Shown piece by piece: positions 16,734-25,256 of a stretch of 64,000 nt of DNA; within the stretch, counting starts at the first letter, position 1; each line of letters begins with the position of its first letter. The translations under genes were made by a program, and so were the position numbers. The stretch is from Pontibacter beigongshangensis (GTDB lineage: Bacteria > Bacteroidota > Bacteroidia > Cytophagales > Hymenobacteraceae), in contig NZ_VFSD01000022.1 of the NCBI RefSeq assembly GCF_014332515.1, positions 55,120 through 119,119 on the forward strand. Reading direction: 5' to 3'. The notes beneath the pieces are model-generated. The model worked only from the letters and a program-made list of their open reading frames with translations. It made no database searches and was not told the DNA's origin.

Positions 16734-17540
16734 ATGAGCAGCCTTGTATTTGTTATCGATACCAAAGGAGACTATTACTTTGATCTGATTTATATTTTCG
16801 TGTTTCTTTTCGCGGCAGCCTGGCTCCTGGCAGAAGGTGCAAAACGAAAATTCAACGCCGTTGCCTGGGTGCTGGCCATGGCCGTGACCTGGTTCCTGTT
16901 TATAGCCGGCACCAAACTATTCACCTACTCCCCCACCGACTGGAAAGCCCTTTTGCTGGGGCAGCAGCTCCCCCTTACGTTCGACAAGGTACTCTTTGGA
17001 GGATTATTTCTTTCTGGGATAGGGTTTGTATTTCTGAAACGGATACTGCGCCTGAACAACAGCACTCTGGATGCTTTTGCTGTTTTGCTCCCGCTCGCTA
17101 TCGGCATGCAGCGGGTAGGCTGCCTGCTGGCAGGCTGCTGCCACGGCATCGTAACAGACCTAAGCTGGGGTGTTCAGTACAAGCCGCTCACGCTGCCGCA
17201 CTACCACCAGTTTCAGGCCGGCCTGCTCGAGCCTGGCCAGTATTTTGCGCTGCCCGTGCACCCCACGCAGCTCTACGAACTTGTGGCCGGCGTAGTGGTA
17301 GCAGCTATTGTATTGTTAGTGAAGCGGCACATAAAACCGCCTGGCAACGCCTTTGTGCTGGCCATCGTGCTGTACAGCTTCTTCCGGTTTTTTATTGAAT
17401 TCTACAGAGATACGGCCGCTCACGCAAGTGGAGGCACCCTGGTGGCAGACCTGAAAATTATGCAGTGGATTTTGCTGCTGACCACAGGGCTTTTGAGCCT
17501 GTTATTTATTTACCGGGAGAAAACGTATGCTCCCCCATAA
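16734..17540 (+). CDS. Lgt-like (prolipoprotein diacylglyceryl transferase family) membrane protein
   Basis: The 268-residue protein has about seven membrane helices and the sequence hallmarks of the Lgt family: MQRVGCLLAGCCHG in place of the usual GRxGNF motif, HPTQLYE (as HPSQLYE in Lgt) and an FFRFFIEFYRD segment near the end. Lgt transfers diacylglycerol from phosphatidylglycerol to the cysteine of prolipoproteins in the inner membrane. The cysteine-rich GCLLAGCC loop differs from canonical Lgt (NFINGE), so this may be a paralogue with another substrate. It is followed after 33 nt by a membrane/barrel hybrid protein, probably co-transcribed. Confidence 0.72.
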   Translation: MSSLVFVIDTKGDYYFDLIYIFVFLFAAAWLLAEGAKRKFNAVAWVLAMAVTWFLFIAGTKLFTYSPTDWKALLLGQQLPLTFDKVLFGGLFLSGIGFVFLKRILRLNNSTLDAFAVLLPLAIGMQRVGCLLAGCCHGIVTDLSWGVQYKPLTLPHYHQFQAGLLEPGQYFALPVHPTQLYELVAGVVVAAIVLLVKRHIKPPGNAFVLAIVLYSFFRFFIEFYRDTAAHASGGTLVADLKIMQWILLLTTGLLSLLFIYREKTYAPP

Positions 17541-17573
17541 TTTACAGCTCCCCCGCCTACACCGGCCCTTTAT

Positions 17574-18569
17574 ATGACGCTGCCACTACTCCTGAGCTTG
17601 CTGGCTGCCACCTGGAGCCTGAAAAACTGGTTTTCGTATGCTGAATTTGTGGCACTCCATACAGCGCTCCTTCCGGCCATGGCCGTGATGAGTATGCATG
17701 TGTTCAGAACTTTTACCGTACCGCAATACCGCTGGCTCACGGCTGCCATTCTGGTTGTACCTGTGTTTTTAATGGGTCAGGCATTTCCGGAGCAGAGGCA
17801 GGACTCAGCCACTGCACAGTCTTACCATACCGTAAAAATTGGCTACGGCACAGGCGACTATTATAATTCGCATAACATAGGCACAGGCAGCGGTTGTGGC
17901 CGGGTAAGCAACACCAGTTATTTTCACCAGGAATATATAATGGGAGGAGCAGGCTATGCCATCACGAAACCGAAAAATGAAGGTGACTTAACCTACGGCG
18001 TAAATGCCTATGCCGGCACACACGAAGAAACCAATATCACTCCTGGCAGCGTATTACGCTCTCCTGACAAAACCACTATAGTAGGCGTTAATCCGTTTAT
18101 TTATTACGACACGAAATGGCTTGGAATTGGTGGCGGGCTCCATGTAGGCAATCTTTTTTACACCACCGAAGATCTACAGCAAGAAGGAACGGGCATACCG
18201 GAAAGTGGTGGCAAAAGAACACCCATTTATCCGCAGGCGCGTCTCAGAATCGGACCTACCCGCATCCTTTTTGGCGATGTACGCCTGGCAGACCATTTTC
18301 CCACGCCTTTGCCGGGTTTGCGCTACCAGGTAAGCCTTGGAAGTGGCTTTGGCTTAAGAAACGGCACGTTTCTAAGAGCAGGCACCAACGGTGTAAACGA
18401 CTTTATAAGTGGCCAATTTGTATTAAACAACCAATTTGTGATTGAGCCACTTTACCTGTGGGGAGAAACTAGTTTTGGGTTACAAGGCCAGGAATACAGG
18501 CAAAGGCAATTCTCGCTAGGCCTGCATTACCGTTTTAACCACAAAGACGAAAAAGTATTGAGAAGGTAA
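17574..18569 (+). CDS. Hypothetical protein: N-terminal membrane helices plus beta-barrel-like C-terminal part
   Basis: The 331-residue protein starts with about 70 residues that hold two or three hydrophobic segments (MTLPLLLSLLAA, ALLPAMAVMSMHVF, LTAAILVVPVFLMG) and then switches to a long beta-rich part with alternating glycine/aromatic strands (VKIGYGTGDYY, FIYYDTKWLGIGGG, RYQVSLGSGFGL, FSLGLHYRF). The second part looks like an outer-membrane barrel or secreted beta domain. Placing inner-membrane helices before a barrel is odd. An internal fusion or an unusual export signal is possible. I do not recognise a family. It follows the Lgt-like gene by 33 nt. Confidence 0.6.
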   Translation: MTLPLLLSLLAATWSLKNWFSYAEFVALHTALLPAMAVMSMHVFRTFTVPQYRWLTAAILVVPVFLMGQAFPEQRQDSATAQSYHTVKIGYGTGDYYNSHNIGTGSGCGRVSNTSYFHQEYIMGGAGYAITKPKNEGDLTYGVNAYAGTHEETNITPGSVLRSPDKTTIVGVNPFIYYDTKWLGIGGGLHVGNLFYTTEDLQQEGTGIPESGGKRTPIYPQARLRIGPTRILFGDVRLADHFPTPLPGLRYQVSLGSGFGLRNGTFLRAGTNGVNDFISGQFVLNNQFVIEPLYLWGETSFGLQGQEYRQRQFSLGLHYRFNHKDEKVLRR

Positions 18570-18757
18570 GGGGCTTTGCCTAATTAAAAATTAGAAATTA
18601 GAAATTAGAAATGATCCGGACACTAGCATACTCGCTCGTGACAACTATTCCACGGCCTCTGGCAGCTTGGAAGCTAATTTGCAAGGACATTTTCTCCAAA
18701 AATCATATTGGAGGGCCACTAAATACATGCAAGAAAATTCCGCCGGACAAGTTCAAC

Positions 18758-18812
18758 CAGCAGCAGCAGCAGTGCTAAGTATCGCGATAGGGCATTTTCT
18801 ATTAGAATAATT
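18758..18812 (+). repeat. R1 intergenic repeat, copy 7
   Basis: CAG-rich arm, degenerate palindrome (TATCGCGATAGGGC), T-run and ATTAGAATAATT. It lies between convergent genes. The centre is a different palindrome (ATCGCGAT), so a palindrome is kept although the sequence changed. Confidence 0.75.
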
Positions 18813-18864
18813 AATCCTCCCTCGACAAAACTTACTTGATTGTACTTAGCGATCTATCTGTTCA

Positions 18865-18905
18865 CCTTCCTACCCTTAAGTTGCCAGAGGTAGGAAGGGC
18901 TTTTT
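18865..18905 (+). terminator. Intrinsic terminator in the convergent spacer
   Basis: CCTTCCTACC pairs with GGTAGGAAGG (10 bp, 14-nt loop) and is followed by GCTTTTT. It acts on the + strand. Confidence 0.75.
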
Positions 18906-18915
18906 CTTGGCCAGC

Positions 18916-21423
18916 TTAATTTTTCTTCGGGTCCAGGATCGTGTTTAGTCTCACCAGTGCATCATCTAAATGGTAGCGGGTGAGGTCGTTGGTGTGGCGG
19001 GTGCGTGCGGTTGAAATTTGCCGCTGCAGCTTCACCAGTTCCCCTCTCACTATCGACCGGATATCCGACTGATTGATAGAAACAGGTGTGGTTACGCCTC
19101 TCGCAGAAGAGGCAGGTGTGGCTGCTTCCACGTTGAGCAGGTAGTTCATCCGGTCTAGGTAGGCCTTCTGGAGGTTGCGACGGTAAATATCTATTTTGGC
19201 TCCGCTGTACACCTCGCTCCAGACACCCCGCTGCAGCTGGCTCACCATGTCCAGGGCATTGTATTTTACCTGCTGCACCTCGTTCTCCATCAGGCGGGCC
19301 AGCCTTACGGAAGTGAGCAGGCTGTTCAGGTGCCTTACCTGCAGGCTCCGCACATGCTCCACATGGCTGGCATGGTGCACGTTGCGGCTGATCTGTGCCT
19401 GGTGCAGCCACTCCGGCGAGGTAAAGGCGTTTTTCAGAAGCCAGTCTAAAGAGGCTTTCTGCGTTGCAACCGGCACTGGAGTATAAATGTAGCCTTTCTG
19501 CTCGGGCTTCAGGCGCTGCTCATTTACGCCTCCCACATTGGTTACCACATGGCCTATGTAGCGGCTCCACACCCCCAGCAGCTCATCGTACAGCTCCGAC
19601 AGGTCGTCGTAGTCGTTGGTTTGGGCGGCGGTCCAGTCGTAGAGGCTGGGAGCTACGCGCTTCAGATTCTGTAAACCGTAGGTGCTTGCCTTTATCACGT
19701 CGGCCCCGATGCCTTCTGTCTGGCTATCCGGATCATGGCCACCGCTGCCGCTGCCAAACTGGTAAATCGGGTTGCCCGCTTTTTCAGTAATCCACTTCGA
19801 AAGAGTGGGAATCTCCTCCTCTGCAGATGTTGCATCGGGCAGGTAGCGGTAGCCCCAGTTGATCACATAATGGTCGTAGGGACCCAACTGACGCACATAC
19901 CGAATGTTTTTATCTCCGGGCTGGGCCACATAGTTGTAGCGGGCATAATCCATAATGGTGGCGGCAATACCATACTGCTGCGTAAAGCTGCCAGACCGGA
20001 GCGAGTCGGTGGGGTAGGCGGCGCTGGCTTTCATGTTGTGCGGCAGGCCAAGGGCATGGCCAACTTCGTGCGTGATCACCTCCAGCATCATGCCTCCCAG
20101 GTCTTCTATGGGCGTGTCGAGGGTGCGGGCACTGGGGTTGGCAGCTCCGGTTTCCAGCAGGTACCGGTTGCGGTAAGAGCGCAGGTGGTTGTGGTACCAG
20201 ATAATGTCGCTGCTGATAATTTCGCCGGAACGGGGGTCCGACACACTGGGCCCTACGGCATTGCGGGTAGTGCTGGCAACGTAGCGGATCACGGAGTAGC
20301 GTACGTCTTCCGGCGTAAAATCAGGGTCTTCTTCAGGTGAGGGCGGATCTCTGGCGATAATCGCATTTTTAAAACCAGCTGTCTCAAAAGCCTTTTGCCA
20401 CTGCTCCACCCCTGCCTTAATGTAGGGGCGCAGCTTGGCAGGCGTAGCCGGATCGAGGTAATATACAATTGGTTTAACAGGCTCCACCAGTTCCCCCCGC
20501 TTATAGGCTTCCACGTCTTTTGGCTCCAGGCGCCACCTGCGGATGTAGGCTTTTTCATCGGCTTTGTGCGCCTCGGAGCCATAATCGATTTGCCGGACTG
20601 TAAAATACCCAACCCGGTAATCGTTCAGGCGCGGCTGCATGGGCTCTGCTGGCAGCAGCACCATCGACTGGTTCATGAGGATACTGATAGAGCCAGTGGC
20701 GGCATTGGAGGGCGGCTCAGAGGCTTCGTACGTAAAGTCCTGCCGCACTTCAATGTTCAGCGGAAAACTTCTGATGCTGTTGATGAAGCTCCGGGACTCA
20801 TCGAGGCGGATAACTTTGTAGTCGCGCCGCATGTTGGCGCTCAGGCCGCTAAAGGCTTTTACGTCGGTCTGCAGAAACCGGGTCACGTCTATTACATAGG
20901 CGCTGGAGTCTTTGGTTACGGCTGCAATATCGAAGGCGAAAATGGTAGGCTGGTAATTGTTGGCCTGCACCGACAGACTGATGGGCAGCGTATCGGCGGC
21001 ATGGGAACTGTAGGACTTTGTTTTGAGCAGGATCTTGTTCTCGAACTTCTGCCACTCCACCATCTGCTCGTTTACCGACGAGCCCGCATTTACATAGCCA
21101 CCTCCAAGCCCTGCCGGCAAACTGGCAAAGCGGCTTATCCACAGGAAATCGCGCCGGAGCAGCGAATCGGGTATTTCGTAGTAGTACTTGTCGGCCACTT
21201 TATGCACCGTGAAAACCCCTTTGTCTGTGACGGCTCCTTTTGTGATCACATCATTATACCCTCTGGCACCTCCTCTCTGAGCCGGCGGAACCGTCCGGAT
21301 TCTGTCCGGCTCCTGTTGGGTAACAGCGGGTGTTGGCTGTGCTGGAGTTTTTGTACTGGAACAGGAAGTCTGGGTAAGAAAGATAAGCGAAAGAAAACTT
21401 ATGATCTGGTAGTATTTAATCAT
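18916..21423 (-). CDS. Zinc-dependent metalloprotease lipoprotein (DUF5117/DUF5118 type)
   Basis: The 835-residue protein has a lipoprotein signal with lipobox LTQTSC (C21). The zinc site is HEVGHALGLPHN (H452, E453, H456, third ligand H462), a metzincin HExxHxxGxxH form. The long N-terminal part (FLWISRFASLPAGLGGGYVNAG, IFAFDIAAV) and the DYARYNYVAQPGD region match the Bacteroidota DUF5117/DUF5118 family, where these domains surround the zincin. It should be anchored on the outer membrane and cut proteins in the periplasm or on the surface. The minus-strand stop is 17 nt from a terminator in the convergent spacer. Substrates are not known. Confidence 0.85.
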   Translation of the reverse strand: MIKYYQIISFLSLIFLTQTSCSSTKTPAQPTPAVTQQEPDRIRTVPPAQRGGARGYNDVITKGAVTDKGVFTVHKVADKYYYEIPDSLLRRDFLWISRFASLPAGLGGGYVNAGSSVNEQMVEWQKFENKILLKTKSYSSHAADTLPISLSVQANNYQPTIFAFDIAAVTKDSSAYVIDVTRFLQTDVKAFSGLSANMRRDYKVIRLDESRSFINSIRSFPLNIEVRQDFTYEASEPPSNAATGSISILMNQSMVLLPAEPMQPRLNDYRVGYFTVRQIDYGSEAHKADEKAYIRRWRLEPKDVEAYKRGELVEPVKPIVYYLDPATPAKLRPYIKAGVEQWQKAFETAGFKNAIIARDPPSPEEDPDFTPEDVRYSVIRYVASTTRNAVGPSVSDPRSGEIISSDIIWYHNHLRSYRNRYLLETGAANPSARTLDTPIEDLGGMMLEVITHEVGHALGLPHNMKASAAYPTDSLRSGSFTQQYGIAATIMDYARYNYVAQPGDKNIRYVRQLGPYDHYVINWGYRYLPDATSAEEEIPTLSKWITEKAGNPIYQFGSGSGGHDPDSQTEGIGADVIKASTYGLQNLKRVAPSLYDWTAAQTNDYDDLSELYDELLGVWSRYIGHVVTNVGGVNEQRLKPEQKGYIYTPVPVATQKASLDWLLKNAFTSPEWLHQAQISRNVHHASHVEHVRSLQVRHLNSLLTSVRLARLMENEVQQVKYNALDMVSQLQRGVWSEVYSGAKIDIYRRNLQKAYLDRMNYLLNVEAATPASSARGVTTPVSINQSDIRSIVRGELVKLQRQISTARTRHTNDLTRYHLDDALVRLNTILDPKKN

Positions 21424-21820
21424 TTGAAGTACAATTAAAATTAAGCCTGCCGCACGGCCCGCTCACAGAGCAGCAACGGTTTCAAAGATAAACCATATTT
21501 TAAACAGGACACCATGATTCTGGCTAATGTGGGTACATTTTTTGCCAAACCCTTACTTATCAACAACCTATGCAACCTGCCATATTCCTCGCTCCCTGAA
21601 AAAGCTAAATTTCTAAAGTCCTAATTCAGGTCAAAGGTAAATTATTCCAATAAAAATGCCCCTCCAGAGGCTTAGCCGCTGCTACTGCAGTTTACAAATC
21701 TGGCGCTCCTCCCTTTTGATTATCAGAAAGGTTAAAGGCCTTTAATAATGCCAGGCATCTTTGCACTCATTTCTAATTTTTTAGTGGGAAGAGCGCAAGG
21801 TTTGAGGTATAGCCATCTGA
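21424..21820. other. 397-bp spacer with R1 copy 8
   Basis: Apart from the R1 copy at 21639-21690 no gene, terminator or promoter was recognised. Confidence 0.4.
21639..21690 (-). repeat. R1 intergenic repeat, copy 8
   Basis: Reverse orientation, 131 nt downstream of the DinB gene and co-oriented with it. AATTATTCCAATAAAAA, CCTCCAGAGG, then a CTGCTA arm. Confidence 0.8.
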
Positions 21821-22336
21821 TCAGGTGGCCTTCAGCATTCTTGAAGTTACCAGCAGTTGCCCTACATGGCGCTGCGTATGCTCGGCGGCGTGCACCAGCA
21901 GGCCAAAAACGGTGGAAGGAAGCTTTGCCCGGCCCACGCCTCGCGGCTCCGGCAGCGCCTCCTCGCTTGTGGCACGCAACTGCTCCAGCGCCTTGTCTAC
22001 CTGCTTATGGAACTGCTGCACCAGCGTCTGCACCTGATCCGGGGCCGCTATCGGTTTGCCTTCTGAGGCCAGCGCCTCCAGTTGCTGCGGAGTCAGGGTC
22101 TCGCCGCGGGCGTAGGTAAACAGCCGGTCGAGCACGCCAGCCAGGTGCTGCAGGTGGAACCCTACGGCAGCAACTCCAGCCGGCCGCTCCCAAAGCAACT
22201 GCTCCGGAAAATCCTGCATGTAGGTAGTTACCTCTTCCCGGGCCTGCAGCAGTGCCTGCGCCAGGGGTTGCAGATAAAAAGGCATATCAGGCAGCGGCCC
22301 GCGCAGCCACACCTCCAGTTTCTGATTTTCAGCCAT
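21821..22336 (-). CDS. DinB-family protein
   Basis: This 171-residue protein has the DinB four-helix bundle pattern. The metal-ligand histidines are in FHLQHLAGVLDRLF and HAAEHTQRHVGQLL. DinB-like proteins are metal-binding proteins often associated with thiol-dependent reactions (S-transferases) or stress; the specific activity is unknown. The frame opens at a TTG (22345), but the ATG at 22334-22336 (MAENQKLEV) is preferred. It is alone on the minus strand, with R1 copies on both sides and no recognisable terminator except the R1 copy. Confidence 0.82.
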   Translation of the reverse strand: MAENQKLEVWLRGPLPDMPFYLQPLAQALLQAREEVTTYMQDFPEQLLWERPAGVAAVGFHLQHLAGVLDRLFTYARGETLTPQQLEALASEGKPIAAPDQVQTLVQQFHKQVDKALEQLRATSEEALPEPRGVGRAKLPSTVFGLLVHAAEHTQRHVGQLLVTSRMLKAT

Positions 22337-22415
22337 AGTAAACAAGTTATTTATAGTATGAAAAAAGACCCTTTCAGGAGTTAAAAGTTGCTTACTTCTA
22401 TAATTCCGCGCCTGC

Positions 22416-22450
22416 CATTCATTTCCAAATCCTCACATCTTCAATTCAAC
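22416..22450 (+). repeat. R3 simple dispersed repeat
   Basis: CATTTCCAAATC, CACATCTTCAATT: the same text recurs at 37897-37932 and, reversed or partial, at 55742-55775 and 47448-47491. It always lies in a spacer close to an R1 copy. Confidence 0.55.
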
Positions 22451-22460
22451 AAGCAACCCA

Positions 22461-22509
22461 AATTATTTAAATGAAAAAGTGCCTCCAGAGGCTTTTCTGC
22501 TGCTGCTCA
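22461..22509 (-). repeat. R1 intergenic repeat, copy 9, starting at the stop codon
   Basis: Read with the minus-strand gene, the stop TGA is directly followed by GCAGCAGCAG, then GCCTCTGGAGGC and T5. R1 thus starts the 3' UTR with no gap; it can fold as GCCTC/GAGGC followed by a T-run. Confidence 0.85.
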
Positions 22510-23133
22510 AAGCAGGCCTTTGTCGCGCCTGTTGAGGTACTGCAGCACGTCCGGCACTGAGGCCAGATCGCCTTTGGCCTGGTACAGCCGGATGCGCTCC
22601 ACCTCACCCGCTATCAACGCTGCCCTGGTGCCCGACACGGTACCCTGAGAGTGCACCACCTCCTCCTGCCAGGGCATTGCCTGCCCCGGACAGCTATAAA
22701 TGCGAAGCGCCGGGTACTGCTGCAACGCCACGGTAACGGCTGTCATAAACGCACGTGGCTGCTGAAACGGGGCCGCCGTTACCACCAGGCTCTTAAACCG
22801 CCGTTCTCTGGCAAGCGCCACCACCGACTGCGCCTCAATCAGGGTGTGCAGGATACCCGTATCACGTGGAACAGGCGGCACCGGCACCAGCGAATCGTCA
22901 GGTATTCCCTGGTCCAACAGCTTTTCTCTCCAGTTTCTGAAGCCGCCGTAGCCGCTCATAGGGTCGGTATCCAGAAAAAGTATACGGCCCGGCTGCTCCC
23001 TGGCCAGCAACTGGTGGGCGGCCGCAAATACAGAAGCCTCGTTGTCAGGCGTCTGTCCATAAAGAAAATGTCCATCTGCAGGCGCAGCTGGCAGCGTGTC
23101 ACAAAGCGTGCGAATAATTAGCTCTTCTATCAT
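22507..23133 (-). CDS. DUF218/YdcF-like protein
   Basis: This 208-residue protein has DUF218 features: a nucleotide-like N-terminal strand RILFLDTDPMSGYGGFRNW, VPVPPVPRDTGILHTLIEAQSVV and VTAAPFQQPRAFMTAV, close to the YdcF/SanA pattern (TxPFHxxRA). The family has envelope-associated or unknown functions (SanA affects the permeability barrier in enterics), but this protein lacks the usual membrane helix. The frame opens upstream of 23133 without a good start; the ATG at 23131-23133 (MIEELIIRTLC) is preferred. Function is not known. Confidence 0.7.
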   Translation of the reverse strand: MIEELIIRTLCDTLPAAPADGHFLYGQTPDNEASVFAAAHQLLAREQPGRILFLDTDPMSGYGGFRNWREKLLDQGIPDDSLVPVPPVPRDTGILHTLIEAQSVVALARERRFKSLVVTAAPFQQPRAFMTAVTVALQQYPALRIYSCPGQAMPWQEEVVHSQGTVSGTRAALIAGEVERIRLYQAKGDLASVPDVLQYLNRRDKGLL

Positions 23134-23536
23134 AGCTTGTTTTCTACGGATTAGCAACGGTAAGTTTGGCCTGGCACTGAAAAAAGCAGGAGGGTGCAAA
23201 CCGAAATAAAAATTCCTGCGCCTAAAAATCGTGCCTCCTAAAGATAGCGAAGCATTTCGGGAAGATAAACAGGTTTAACATCTCGCCCCGGCATTGCCTC
23301 GTTCTTTCTTATCCCCCTTCGTTCTCAGCACAGAAAGCCATTTCTGATTTTTATTCTGGTGAAGCACCACCTTCCGTATCACCTGTCAAAAAATGGCAGT
23401 ATATTCGATTTTACCGGTAACTTTTTCATCAAAACCAACAGCAGCACTTGCCCTACAACCGTATATTGCAGTGGCGGCACAACCACCGTAGCAGCAGCGA
23501 ATAATCAACCTTTTCTTCACCTTCAATTCTAGCTCC
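23134..23536. other. Divergent 403-bp spacer, nothing recognised
   Basis: AT-rich to mixed sequence between a minus-strand and a plus-strand gene. No R1 copy, promoter or RNA could be supported. It is the only long divergent spacer without R1. Confidence 0.4.
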
Positions 23537-24085
23537 ATGAAACCTAAAATCAAGCCAAAGGCTTTGCTGCTGGCCCTGCTATTCCCCTTTTTTCTGGCAT
23601 CTGCCCACGGGCAGCAAAAACCGCTGGATGTAGGGATCCGCTTTCAGAAGACCCTGGACATGTATTACGAAAACGGGCTGACCGCGCAGTATGCGCTCAG
23701 CGAGCGCTGGGCCGTGGGTGCACACTACATCAGCAGCCGCTTAGGCTCGGCCATGGGGTCAAACGCCATTAAGCAGGACAATATTTTTGTATCGGGGGCC
23801 TACCTGTTCCGGCCTCAGCGTTCGCTACGGCCCTTTGTGCGGGCTAATGTCGGTTTTTTCAGGGCTGATTATGAGGCCGAGATTTTCGATAACCTGCCAA
23901 ACACCTCTCCTCTCGCCTCGCTGGAGACGGGCCTCACCTACCCCATTACACCACCACTGAAAGTGACAGGATCGGTTGGCTACAATGCCATTACAGGCGA
24001 TGGCACGAAAGGCCCTGGCACGCTTTTCCCTGTTTTTTACCAGCTTAGCTTTACCTGGAACATGTTTAATCAGACTGCCCCATGA
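23537..24085 (+). CDS. Secreted outer-membrane beta-barrel protein (hypothetical)
   Basis: This 182-residue protein has a signal peptide (about 1-25, ending in ASAHGQ) followed by alternating beta strands (LDVGIRFQKTLDMYY, WAVGAHYISSRLG, FRPFVRANVGFF, LKVTGSVGYNAI, VFYQLSFTWN) with an aromatic end. It matches small outer-membrane barrels. It overlaps the following alpha/beta-hydrolase lipoprotein gene by 4 nt (ATGA), implying a joint job at the outer membrane. A specific function is not known. Confidence 0.72.
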   Translation: MKPKIKPKALLLALLFPFFLASAHGQQKPLDVGIRFQKTLDMYYENGLTAQYALSERWAVGAHYISSRLGSAMGSNAIKQDNIFVSGAYLFRPQRSLRPFVRANVGFFRADYEAEIFDNLPNTSPLASLETGLTYPITPPLKVTGSVGYNAITGDGTKGPGTLFPVFYQLSFTWNMFNQTAP

Positions 24086-25017
24086 AAAAATACTTACTCA
24101 TACTCCTGACCGGGCTGCTCTTCATCTCGTGCGATAAAGATCCTGACCTGGAAGACCATATGCTCGACAGCGGGCTTCGGTTCGACCAGTCTGTTTACGA
24201 GCCGGAGAAATTCCTGGTCTCTTATGCCAATCCTAACCCGACGCCTGCCGAAGCCCAGAGACCTGTATTAATTGCCATTCACGGCTACAGCGCCTCTACC
24301 TTCGAGTGGAGCGAGTTCCGCACCTGGGCCGGTGGCCGCACCGACTTTGCCATTTCGCAGGTGCTCATGGGCGGCCACGGCCGCTCCTACCAATCTTTTA
24401 AAGAAGCCACCTGGAAAGACTGGCGCCAACCCATTATGGAGGAGTATGAGCGGCTGGAGCAGGCAGGCTACCAGAACATAAGCTTTGCGGGCTCCTCCAC
24501 CGGCTGCACCCTGGTGCTGGAGATGCTGGCCAACGGGTATTTTAACAACCGCATACAGCCACGGCATATCTTTTTTGTGGACCCGAATATTATTGCTTCC
24601 GATAAAATTCTGTCGTTGGTTGGGGTGGTGGGGCCTATAATTGGCTACACAGAAGCAGAGCACACAGCAGGAGAAGCCCAGTACTGGTACCGCTTCCGCC
24701 CTTACGAAACCCTGAAGGAACTCCGCAGCCTGCTGAACAAGGTGCGCAAGGAGCTGCAGAAAGGCATTACGCTACCTCCAAACACTTCCCTGAAAGTGTA
24801 TAAAGCTGAAAAAGACGACGTAACCGATCCGGTAGGAGCCGTTCTGATCTACAAAGGCGTAAAAACCAGCGATGGCAAAACAGTCGACATCAGCATGATC
24901 CCCTCAAACCTGCACGTGTTCACACGCCTCGAGCACCGCGAGGGCACCATCACCACCCAGGACGGCGACAACCAACAACAGGTATTCGAGGATATGGCAA
25001 CCCGCCTGGTACGGTAG
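24082..25017 (+). CDS. Alpha/beta-hydrolase-fold lipoprotein
   Basis: This 311-residue protein has a lipobox LLFISC (C17) and an alpha/beta hydrolase domain. The oxyanion strand is VLIAIHGYSAS, the nucleophile elbow is FAGSSTGC (S139), and the acid and base are likely D in KDDVTDP and H in NLHVFTRLEHR. It should be attached to the outer membrane, probably as an esterase or lipase-like enzyme. The start overlaps the stop of the barrel gene, so it is coupled. An R1 copy follows at 25158. Confidence 0.8.
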   Translation: MKKYLLILLTGLLFISCDKDPDLEDHMLDSGLRFDQSVYEPEKFLVSYANPNPTPAEAQRPVLIAIHGYSASTFEWSEFRTWAGGRTDFAISQVLMGGHGRSYQSFKEATWKDWRQPIMEEYERLEQAGYQNISFAGSSTGCTLVLEMLANGYFNNRIQPRHIFFVDPNIIASDKILSLVGVVGPIIGYTEAEHTAGEAQYWYRFRPYETLKELRSLLNKVRKELQKGITLPPNTSLKVYKAEKDDVTDPVGAVLIYKGVKTSDGKTVDISMIPSNLHVFTRLEHREGTITTQDGDNQQQVFEDMATRLVR

Positions 25018-25157
25018 ATCAGTTACAAGGGCAGCAGCAACTTAATGTGCTGTTTTTATAATTTGAGTGAGTGAAGACAGCATCAACTCTTATCTTTTAC
25101 CTACTCAAGTCCTGATGCAGAAAAGGAGTCTATCATCTAAACCCTGGCTCTGTAAGA

Positions 25158-25200
25158 ACAGCAGCAAAGCCTCTGGAGGGCCTTTTTCATTAGAATAATT
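25158..25200 (+). repeat. R1 intergenic repeat, copy 10
   Basis: Short CAG arm, GCCTCTGGAGGGC, T5, ATTAGAATAATT. It lies between convergent genes, oriented with the hydrolase gene. Confidence 0.85.
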
Positions 25201-25256
25201 TAACCCGGCACAAACGCTCGCAGGAGCTGCGCACGCTGCGAGGTCTATCGGTTTCT

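Larger units (their letters stand above)
18570..18915. other. Convergent spacer with R1 copy and terminator
   Basis: It holds an AATTAGAAATTAGAAATTAG simple repeat (18588-18612), an R1 copy and one terminator. No gene seen. Confidence 0.5.
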
